Origin: DATKMS01 sp035541735
Lineage (GTDB): Bacteria; Desulfobacterota; Binatia; HRBIN30
Direction: 5' to 3'
NCBI GenBank assembly: GCA_035541735.1
Contig: DATKMS010000390.1
Span: 1 to 64,000, forward strand
DNA length: 64,000 bases
Position 1 is the first letter of the stretch; the number at the start of each line of letters is the position of its first letter. Under the pieces are notes generated by a model. It worked only from the letters and a program-made list of their open reading frames with translations. It did not search any database and was not told the DNA's origin. Shown here piece after piece: positions 58,053 to 64,000 of this stretch. The translations under genes were made by a program, and so were the position numbers.

Positions 58053-59183
58053 CTACTGATCGAAGCGCCACAAGCCTTCGGCGCGTGCCGACGCGACGAC
58101 GAGATCGATCTCGGCAGCGGACGGGCGGCGGCATAGCTCGGGATACTTCCCCTCCTCTACAGAGCCGGCCGGACGGTACTGGTCCATGATGTTGACGTAG
58201 GCGTCGGGCGAGAGCTCGTGCGCCAGGAAGTGCATGATGTGTCGTGCATCCTCCGCCGCGCCAGGCATGACCAGGTGGCGCACCAGGACGCCGCAGACGG
58301 CCAGTCCGTGCCGGTCGAAGGCGAGCGGCCCCACTTGGCGGTGCATCTCGCGGATGGTCCGCCGTGCGACGTCTGGATAGTCCTCGGCCTTGAGATAGCG
58401 GCGCGCCAGCTGTGGGTCCCAGTACTTGAAATCGGGCATGTAGATATCCACCACGCCCTCGAGCAGTTCCAGGCTGCGCAGTGAGTCGTACGCGCTGGTG
58501 TTGTAGACCAGCGGCAAGCGCAGGCCGGCTTGGGCCGCGAGCAGCACGGCTTCGAGGAGCTGCGGGACCACATGTTCGGGCGTGACGAAGTTGATGTTGT
58601 GGCACCCGCGCACCTGTAGATCGAGCATCAGCCCGGCCAGCTCGTCGGGCCGGGCCTCACGGCCTTCGCCGACCTGACTCACGTCCCAGTTCTGGCAGAA
58701 GACGCAGCGCAGGTTGCAGAAGGAGAAGAAGATCGTGCCCGATCCCTTCCAGCCGCGCAGACAGTCCTCCTCGCCGAAGTGCGGAAAGGCGGAGGCGACA
58801 CGGGCGTAGCGGCCGGTGAAGCAGCTCGTCCCCTTCGGAATGTGCGCGGGCACGGTGCGTGAGGCGACCAAGCGGCCAGGGTGCGACGGCTCGCTGGGCG
58901 GCCGACCACCATTCGCCGGCAGAGCGTGCAGCCGATCCACACGGCAGTCGCGTGGACAAACGCGACAGTCCTCCAACTCTGCGAGCGCCTGTTGCACGCG
59001 CTGCTCCAACTCGCCAGAGCGCAGCAATCGCAGGTAGCCGGGCTCGGGGACCGCAGCGACGACGAAGCCGCGCGCAGCTTCGGGAAGGGGCGCGCTCGGC
59101 TTGTGGAGCGATGGGAGAGTCACTGGGCTCACTTTCTCAATCACCCAATTAGCATACTCCAATTGCCCGCGACTCCATCGCAC
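58053..59183 (-). CDS. Radical SAM protein (PflX / PflA-like)
   Basis: A 376-residue radical SAM enzyme related to the PflX group of uncharacterised pyruvate-formate-lyase-activating-like proteins. The cluster motif FCNLRCVFCQNWDVSQ has Cys 156, 160 and 163. An extra Cys cluster near the N-terminus (CRVCPRDC, Cys 73, 76, 80) is typical of PflX and absent in ordinary PflA. Further blocks are GCHNINFVTPEHVVPQLLEA, PLVYNTSAYDS, VVDIYMPDFKYWD and VRHLVMPGAAEDARHIMHFL. Its substrate is unknown. The N-terminal 30 residues are less conserved, so the start may lie further downstream. It ends close to the right-hand REP array and the 15-base direct repeat. Confidence 0.9.
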   Translation of the reverse strand: MRWSRGQLEYANWVIEKVSPVTLPSLHKPSAPLPEAARGFVVAAVPEPGYLRLLRSGELEQRVQQALAELEDCRVCPRDCRVDRLHALPANGGRPPSEPSHPGRLVASRTVPAHIPKGTSCFTGRYARVASAFPHFGEEDCLRGWKGSGTIFFSFCNLRCVFCQNWDVSQVGEGREARPDELAGLMLDLQVRGCHNINFVTPEHVVPQLLEAVLLAAQAGLRLPLVYNTSAYDSLRSLELLEGVVDIYMPDFKYWDPQLARRYLKAEDYPDVARRTIREMHRQVGPLAFDRHGLAVCGVLVRHLVMPGAAEDARHIMHFLAHELSPDAYVNIMDQYRPAGSVEEGKYPELCRRPSAAEIDLVVASARAEGLWRFDQ

Positions 59184-59243
59184 AAGCGGAGAAGCGCGTC
59201 CTTCGCAAGTCGCCGGCTGTTCGGCTACACTGCTACGCAGTGC

Positions 59244-59627
59244 ATGGCGAGCCGAGCGAACGATTGGCTGGCGCAGGCCGAGCGGGATCTGGAGCAGGCG
59301 CGTTCTTCACAGGGCGAGGGACGCCACGAGTGGGCGTGCTTTGCCGCTCAGCAGTCGGCCGAAAAGGCCGTGAAGGCACTGCATCTGCACCTTGGTCAGG
59401 AGGCCTGGGGGCACGTCGTTGCCCGCTTGCTGCGCGAGCTTCCCATCACGGTTGACGACGCGCTGGTCGATAAGGGAAAGGTGCTCGACAACTTCTACGT
59501 TCCCACACGTTATGCAAACGGCCATCCGGAGGGATCGCCGTTCGAACACTACGGTTCCATCCAGAGCGACGAGGCCATCCGTTATGCCGGTGAGATCCTT
59601 ACATTCGTCCGTGCTCAAATGGCCTGA
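59244..59627 (+). CDS. HEPN domain protein
   Basis: A 127-residue HEPN protein: MASRANDWLAQAERDLEQAR, then EWACFAAQQSAEKAVKALHL, the central helix with 'FaaqQAaEKalKA' that defines the family, and GHVVARLLRELP with the conserved His. ATG 59244 begins at the family's usual N-terminus; the open frame extends upstream without homology. It overlaps the following nucleotidyltransferase gene, so the two form a HEPN-MNT pair, a class of toxin-antitoxin-like modules in which HEPN is often an RNase and MNT a nucleotidyltransferase that modifies it. No R-x4-6-H-x-Y motif is clear, so activity is uncertain. Confidence 0.9.
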   Translation: MASRANDWLAQAERDLEQARSSQGEGRHEWACFAAQQSAEKAVKALHLHLGQEAWGHVVARLLRELPITVDDALVDKGKVLDNFYVPTRYANGHPEGSPFEHYGSIQSDEAIRYAGEILTFVRAQMA

Positions 59628-60006
59628 GCGCGAGGTGGTGCTGGCGGCGGCGCGCCACTGGGCCAGCAAGGAGGCGCGCCGACACCCGGAACTCGTGGCG
59701 CTGGGCTGCTACGGCTCGTACGCGCGGGGGGATTGGGGCGTCGGCAGCGACCTCGACGTCGTCGCAATCGTGGAGCGCTGCGATGCGCCGTTCGAGCGGC
59801 GAGCCCTGTGTTGGGCCCTCGAGGAGTTGCCCGTTCCCGCCGAGATCCTCGTCTACACGCGCGAGGAGTGGGAGCACATGCTGCGTGGTGGCCGACGGTT
59901 CGGACGCATGTTGCGCGACGAGACGATGTGGCTGTGGGTACGGGCTGGTGCGACAGTGTTTCGTCGGGCGCCGAGCGAGAAGAAACTGCGCACGGGTGAC
60001 CCCTGA
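59611..60006 (+). CDS. Minimal nucleotidyltransferase (MNT), partner of HEPN
   Basis: A 131-residue nucleotidyltransferase. CYGSYARGDWGVGSDLDVVA carries the G-S-x10-D-x-D active site. The start is taken as GTG 59611 because VLKWPEREVVLAAARHWASK matches where family members usually begin; ATG 59584 and GTG 59590 are alternatives. It overlaps the HEPN gene by 17 bases. The likely role is to modify and neutralise the HEPN partner by adding nucleotides, as shown for some HEPN-MNT pairs; other pairs of this type have no known phenotype. Confidence 0.88.
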   Translation: MLKWPEREVVLAAARHWASKEARRHPELVALGCYGSYARGDWGVGSDLDVVAIVERCDAPFERRALCWALEELPVPAEILVYTREEWEHMLRGGRRFGRMLRDETMWLWVRAGATVFRRAPSEKKLRTGDP

Positions 60007-60057
60007 GCCGGCCACTCAAACGCTCTCGGTCGAATCCACTTGCATCGGAGGTCATCC

Positions 60058-60861
60058 ATGATCATCGCCCTGGCGTCGCCTCGGGTCGCCTCATCCCTCG
60101 ATGCGGGCTTGGACAAAATCGAGCGGTTCTTGTCCGAAGCATCAGCCCAAGGCGCGGGGATCGTGTGTTTCCCGGAAGCCTATCTACCGGGTTTGCGCGG
60201 AGTGGGTCTTGACGTGTTGCCCTTTGGGCAAGCGGAGCATGCGCGAGTGCTCCAGGTGGTGGCGCAGTGGGCGCGAACGTATGCGGTAGCCACCATCCTC
60301 GGGACGGAACGGCTCACGAAAGCGGGGCGGCAGATTGCCGCCTATGTCATTGACGCCCAGGGCCAGATTCAGGGGTATCAAACCAAGAACCAATTGGACC
60401 CGAGCGAGGATCAGTTCTATGTGCCGGGAAATGCCCGGCGGCTCTTCGAAGTCAACGGCGTGAAGTTTGGCGTGGCGATTTGCCATGAAGGCTGGCGCTA
60501 TCCCGAGACGGTGCGCTGGGCGGCGGCGCGCGGCGCCAAGATCGTCTTTCATCCACAGCACACCGGGAGTGATCACGAGGGAGTTCGTCTCACGCAGTGG
60601 GGCGCCGTGGGTGGCCCCTACTACGAGAAGGCAATGATGTGCCGGGGCCTGGAAAACACGATCTACTTCGCCAGCGTCAACTATGCGTTGCGCTTCCAAG
60701 AGTCGGCGACAAGCCTTATTACCCCGTCAGGCGAGTGCCAGGCGTACTTGCCCTATGGGCAGGAAGGGGTACTGGTGCAGGCCATCAACGTCGAGGAAGC
60801 AACCGGTTTGCTGGCGACTCGATACGCACCCGAGCGTCACCAAGAATTCCCGTTGGAGTGA
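60058..60861 (+). CDS. Carbon-nitrogen hydrolase (nitrilase superfamily)
   Basis: A 267-residue nitrilase-superfamily amidase. The catalytic triad is visible: Glu 40 in VCFPEAYLPG, Lys 110 in GYQTKNQLDP, and Cys 142 in VAICHEGWRYPE. The Glu-Lys-Cys arrangement and length fit amidases of the CN_hydrolase domain without extra partners. RGLENTIYFASVNYALRFQE and SLITPSGECQAYLPYGQEG are typical later strands. ATG 60058 has GGAGG upstream at 60047-60051; an earlier ATG at 60040 is weaker. Substrate not predictable. Confidence 0.92.
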   Translation: MIIALASPRVASSLDAGLDKIERFLSEASAQGAGIVCFPEAYLPGLRGVGLDVLPFGQAEHARVLQVVAQWARTYAVATILGTERLTKAGRQIAAYVIDAQGQIQGYQTKNQLDPSEDQFYVPGNARRLFEVNGVKFGVAICHEGWRYPETVRWAAARGAKIVFHPQHTGSDHEGVRLTQWGAVGGPYYEKAMMCRGLENTIYFASVNYALRFQESATSLITPSGECQAYLPYGQEGVLVQAINVEEATGLLATRYAPERHQEFPLE

Positions 60862-60918
60862 GCGCCGCCCGAGCGCCAGCGTTGGCGCCGCAAACGCAAA
60901 GCATGCTAGACGGCGCGC

Positions 60919-62310
60919 ATGCACTGGCGTCCTTGGCTGCTCGTGGCGACCGTCTTCGTCCCGCTCACGGCGCTCGCGCAGACGCTGACACCACAACAAC
61001 AGCTGGCGCGCGACATCTACGAAGAGTTGGTCGACATCAACACGACGCACTCCACCGGCAACACCACCACGGCCGCTGCGGCAGTTGCCAAACGCCTGGA
61101 GGCCGCGGGCTTTCCCGCTGCGGACATCCACCCGCTCGGCCCGACACCGACGAAAGGCGGGCTGGTCGCACGCCTGCGCAGCCCCCAGCCGACCAAGAAG
61201 CCGCTGCTGCTGCTCGCGCACCTCGACGTGGTCGAAGCGAAACGCGAAGACTGGAGCGTCGACCCGTTCAAGCTTCTGGAGCAAGACGGCTTCTTCTACG
61301 GCCGCGGCACGCTTGACGACAAGGCGATGGCTGCCATCTTCGTTGCCAACCTCATCAAGATGAAGCGCGACGGCGCGAACACCGACCGCGACATCATCCT
61401 GGTGCTCACCGCCGACGAAGAAGGCGGTCCAGACAACGGCGTCGATTGGCTGGTGAAGAATCACCGCGATCTGGTCGAGGCCGACATCGTCATCAATGAA
61501 GGCGGCGGCGGCCACATGCGCAACGGCAAGTACCAGCTGAACGGTGTGCAAGCGGCGGAGAAGACATACACGAACTTCATGCTCGAAGTGAAAAACAAGG
61601 GCGGACACAGCTCACTGCCGACGCAGGACAACGCCATCTACCGCCTGGCTGCGGGTCTCGGCCGGCTGGCGCAGTTCGAGTTCCCCGTCGAGATCAACGA
61701 GATCACGCGCACCTATTTCGAACGCAGCGCGGCCATCGAAGGCGGCCAGACGGGCGCTGACATGCAAGCGGTGCTGCACGACCCGCCCGATCCCGAGGCG
61801 GCCAAGCGCCTGTCGGCGACCCCCTCCTACAACGCCCTGCTGCGCACGACCTGCGTCGCCACGCGCCTGGACGGTGGCCACGCCGACAACGCGCTGCCGC
61901 AGACGGCACGGGCCAATATCAACTGCCGCATCATGCCGGGACACAGCTCGGACGAGGTCCGGCAGACCCTGGTGCGCGTCCTCGCCGACGAGCAGATCAC
62001 CATCACCGAGACCGAGCCATCAGTCGCGGCGCAGGCCTCGCCGCTCAATCCGGGGCTGATGCAAGCGGTCGAGCAGATCACTGCGGCGATGTGGCCGGGA
62101 GTGCCGGCGGTGCCGACGATGAGCACCGGGGCCAGCGACTCCCGCTTCTTCCGCAACGCCGGCATCCGCGCCTACGGGGTGTCGGGGATGTTCGTCGACA
62201 TGGACGACATCCGCGCGCACGGTAGAGACGAACGGTTGGGTGTCAAGCAGTTCTACGAGGGCCAGGAATTTCTCGACCGGCTGGTGCGCGCCTTGTCGGC
62301 CGCGAACTGA
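60919..62310 (+). CDS. M20-family metallopeptidase, exported
   Basis: A 463-residue zinc peptidase of the M20/ArgE/DapE group. The signal peptide MHWRPWLLVATVFVPLTALA is cleaved near residue 20, so the enzyme is periplasmic or secreted. Metal and catalytic motifs: LLLLAHLDVVEAKREDW (first His/Asp), GRGTLDDKAMAAIF (bridging Asp), LTADEEGGPDNG (general-base Glu and metal Glu), NEGGGGHMRNG, and AHGRDERLGVKQFYEG (last metal His). The dimerisation domain begins NFMLEVKNKGGHSSLPTQDN. Such exported M20 enzymes act on dipeptides or N-acyl amino acids; the substrate is unknown. Confidence 0.93.
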   Translation: MHWRPWLLVATVFVPLTALAQTLTPQQQLARDIYEELVDINTTHSTGNTTTAAAAVAKRLEAAGFPAADIHPLGPTPTKGGLVARLRSPQPTKKPLLLLAHLDVVEAKREDWSVDPFKLLEQDGFFYGRGTLDDKAMAAIFVANLIKMKRDGANTDRDIILVLTADEEGGPDNGVDWLVKNHRDLVEADIVINEGGGGHMRNGKYQLNGVQAAEKTYTNFMLEVKNKGGHSSLPTQDNAIYRLAAGLGRLAQFEFPVEINEITRTYFERSAAIEGGQTGADMQAVLHDPPDPEAAKRLSATPSYNALLRTTCVATRLDGGHADNALPQTARANINCRIMPGHSSDEVRQTLVRVLADEQITITETEPSVAAQASPLNPGLMQAVEQITAAMWPGVPAVPTMSTGASDSRFFRNAGIRAYGVSGMFVDMDDIRAHGRDERLGVKQFYEGQEFLDRLVRALSAAN

Positions 62311-62444
62311 TGGAACCAGTGGGCGGCAGCCGACGGCGTGCTCGGGCGCGTAGCAGAAGGCTGAGGTCGCGAATGTTTCACACTTGAGTTTCCCAAGGAG
62401 TGCTCATAACCTCCGGTCACCCGAAGAGCATGGAAAGCAAGCTT

Positions 62445-62479
62445 CCCTCTCCCGTGCCATTTTTCGGCACGGGAGAGGG
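62445..62479. repeat. Perfect 14-bp hairpin repeat (CCCTCTCCC type)
   Basis: CCCTCTCCCGTGCC (62445-62458) is perfectly inverted as GGCACGGGAGAGGG (62466-62479) around a T-rich loop, then TTAGGGTGAGGG. This is a common dispersed intergenic repeat form in proteobacterial genomes. It could end transcription from the peptidase gene. Confidence 0.65.
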
Positions 62480-62531
62480 TTAGGGTGAGGGCCGTGATGT
62501 GATTCGCGTGTCGACTTCCCAAGGAGGATCA

Positions 62532-63737
62532 ATGGGTCAGTGGTTGCGCGAGCGGCTGCAGCAGCGGCCGTGGTGGATGAATGTCTTGATGCTGTTCTGT
62601 GCGTACATGGCCGCCGTGTACATGCCGTGGGACTTCTTCGCGAAGCCGGCGGCGCGCGACGCCGAGGCGTGGTTCGGGTTTCTGTTGCACGGCTGGTGGG
62701 CCAAGCTCACCGAACCGCTGCACTGGGCGATCTATGCCGCGGGCGCCTACGGGTTCTGGCGCATGCGCAGCTGGATGTGGCCGTGGGCGGCGCTGTACGC
62801 CGCGCAGGTGGCGCTCGGCATGTTCGTGTGGAACGTAGTCTACGTCGGTGGCGCGCGCGGCTGGCTTGGCGGTCTGGCGTCATTTGTCCCCTTTGCGGTG
62901 ATTGCCGTTGCTTTGTGGAACGCGCAGGACCAATTCGGTCGCCAGCGTACGTCGTTGCGTGAGCGCTACGGCGAGTGGGCGTTGATTACCGGCGCGTCCG
63001 CCGGGATTGGTGCCGAGTTCGCGCGCGCCCTCGCCCGTGAAGGTTTGTCCTGCGTGCTGACGGCGCGGCGGGAAGATCGTTTGCAGACACTCGCGAGCGA
63101 GTTGCAGGAGCGCTATCAGGTGGCGACGCGTGTCGTCGCGGCCGATCTCGCCGACCCGGCCGGCTGTGACCGGCTCATCGACGCCATCAAGGATCTGCAG
63201 ATCGATGTGTTCATCAACAACGCCGGCTTCGGTTACGCCGGCCGCTTCGACAAGCAAGACACCGCGCGCCTGCGCGACATGGTGCAGGTGAACTGCGTGG
63301 CGCCGGTGGTGCTCGCCAGCCGGCTGCTGCCTGGCATGCGCGTGCGTGGCTGTGGCGCGATGATCGTTCTCGGTTCAATCGCCGGCCGGCAACCGCTGCC
63401 GCGCCATGCGCTGTATGCCGCGACCAAGGCGTTCGACTTGCTCTTCGGCGAGGCGCTGTGGGCCGAGTTTCGCGGCACTGGCGTCGACATCTTGGTGCTC
63501 GAACCAGGGCCCACCGAGTCGGAGTTCCGCGAAGTCGCGGGTGAGACGCGCGGCGCCGGCGAGCCCGCGGCGAACGTCGTGGCGCTGGCCTTTGAGCGGC
63601 TGGGACAGCAGCCGTCGGTGATCTCCGGCTGGTTCAACTGGCTGCGCGCCAACACGATGCGCATCGCGCCGCGCTCGACGGTGGCGCTCCTGGCCGAGCG
63701 GGTGATTCTGGAGCAGACGCCGCCGGCGATGCGGTGA
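62532..63737 (+). CDS. SDR oxidoreductase with N-terminal membrane domain
   Basis: A 401-residue protein starting at ATG 62532 after AAGGAGG. The first 145 residues contain about four membrane helices (WWMNVLMLFCAYMAAVY, WAIYAAGAYGFWRMRSW, WAALYAAQVALGMFVWN, FVPFAVIAVAL). From residue about 150 a short-chain dehydrogenase follows: WALITGASAGIGAEFARALA (T-G-x3-G-x-G cofactor site), DVFINNAGFGYAG (NNAG), VLGSIAGRQPLPRHALYAAT with the catalytic Ser and the Tyr-x3-Lys (YAATK), and LVLEPGPTESEF. It would be a membrane-anchored reductase, perhaps acting on lipids or ketones; the substrate is unknown. The membrane head is unusual for the family. Confidence 0.9.
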   Translation: MGQWLRERLQQRPWWMNVLMLFCAYMAAVYMPWDFFAKPAARDAEAWFGFLLHGWWAKLTEPLHWAIYAAGAYGFWRMRSWMWPWAALYAAQVALGMFVWNVVYVGGARGWLGGLASFVPFAVIAVALWNAQDQFGRQRTSLRERYGEWALITGASAGIGAEFARALAREGLSCVLTARREDRLQTLASELQERYQVATRVVAADLADPAGCDRLIDAIKDLQIDVFINNAGFGYAGRFDKQDTARLRDMVQVNCVAPVVLASRLLPGMRVRGCGAMIVLGSIAGRQPLPRHALYAATKAFDLLFGEALWAEFRGTGVDILVLEPGPTESEFREVAGETRGAGEPAANVVALAFERLGQQPSVISGWFNWLRANTMRIAPRSTVALLAERVILEQTPPAMR

Positions 63738-63763
63738 GAACAGACAACAGACGAGGTCCACAG

Positions 63764-64000
63764 TTACGCGCTGACGGCGACGCCGATCGGGCAGCTCAGC
63801 CCCGTGCCGCCCAGACCGCAGTAGCCGCCGGGATTCTTCGCCAGATATTGCTGGTGGTAGTCTTCCGCGTAGTAGAACTCCGGTGCCGGGAGAATCTCCG
63901 TGGTGATCGGTCCGTACCCCGCCTTGTTGAGTACCTGTTGGTAGGCGTCCCGCGATGCTTCAGCGGCACGCTGCTGCGCTTCGCCGTAGCAGTAGATGCC
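63764..64000 (-). CDS. msrA: Peptide methionine sulfoxide reductase MsrA, C-terminal part (cut by window edge)
   Basis: The minus strand reads 78 residues to TAA: GIYCYGEAQQRAAEASRDAY, then GPITTEILPAPEFYYAEDYH, QQYLAKNPGGYCGLGGTGLS and CPIGVAVSA. The block 'YCGLGGTGxSCPIG' is the resolving-cysteine C-terminus of MsrA, and 'EFYYAEDYHQQYL' is its conserved preceding helix. The catalytic N-terminal GCFWG lies outside the window. It repairs oxidised methionine. The gene is convergent with the SDR gene. Confidence 0.95.
   Translation of the reverse strand, partial: GIYCYGEAQQRAAEASRDAYQQVLNKAGYGPITTEILPAPEFYYAEDYHQQYLAKNPGGYCGLGGTGLSCPIGVAVSA

Overview
This is a gene-dense, GC-rich bacterial window with mostly short intergenic gaps and many ATGA/GTGA stop-start overlaps. 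It is double-membrane in character: Wza-like export lipoprotein, Wzc-type tyrosine kinase, lipobox proteins. The combination of DUF1254/DUF1214, DUF3604, a ferritin-like di-iron protein and very long Thr-Pro repeat proteins recalls environmental 'deltaproteobacterial' lineages such as Desulfobacterota or Binatota. That placement is inference; no rRNA or tRNA gene was seen to anchor it.

Region 1 (1-2.4 kb) holds three small exported proteins. Region 2 (2.7-34.4 kb) is a large exopolysaccharide locus, almost all on the + strand: export lipoprotein, Wzc-like co-polymerase/tyrosine kinase, a NusG/RfaH-type antiterminator, a fused phospho-sugar transferase plus glycosyltransferase, a heparinase-like lyase, a Wzy-like polymerase, six further glycosyltransferases, a Wzx-like flippase, four methyltransferases, a 2OG-Fe(II) oxygenase, a sulfotransferase and a three-domain dehydrogenase fusion. 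Together they suggest a methylated and possibly sulfated polymer made by the Wzx/Wzy route, with long-operon transcription helped by the NusG-like protein. A giant secreted protein of unknown function (1185 aa) lies inside this locus and a close paralogue (1260 aa) lies just beyond it. Both look like an amidotransferase-like domain followed by a PHP-like domain with lost metal ligands.

Region 3 (34.5-49.4 kb) has a DUF218 protein, a histidine phosphatase, phosphoglucomutase (precursor supply), a HAD hydrolase, a CYTH-like protein whose membrane tail appears frameshifted away, a DUF4136 lipoprotein, a flippase-like membrane protein, a CDP-alcohol phosphotransferase and a GlnD-like nucleotidyltransferase whose HD domain has lost its metal ligands. 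Region 4 (49.5-54.4 kb) has a 686-aa secreted Thr-Pro repeat protein with a C-terminal sorting-like tail, preceded by a GG-N10-GC sigma-54-like promoter; a similar site precedes the second giant protein. A DUF3604 protein follows on the minus strand.

Region 5 (54.4-58.1 kb) is a decay zone: a frameshifted di-iron protein, an orphan HsdM methylase with a frameshift and a lost catalytic motif, and a broken REP-associated tyrosine transposase inside two REP palindrome arrays arranged as mirror images. Region 6 (58-64 kb) is ordinary: a radical SAM protein, a HEPN/MNT pair, a nitrilase-family hydrolase, an M20 peptidase, a membrane-anchored SDR and the C-terminus of MsrA running off the edge.
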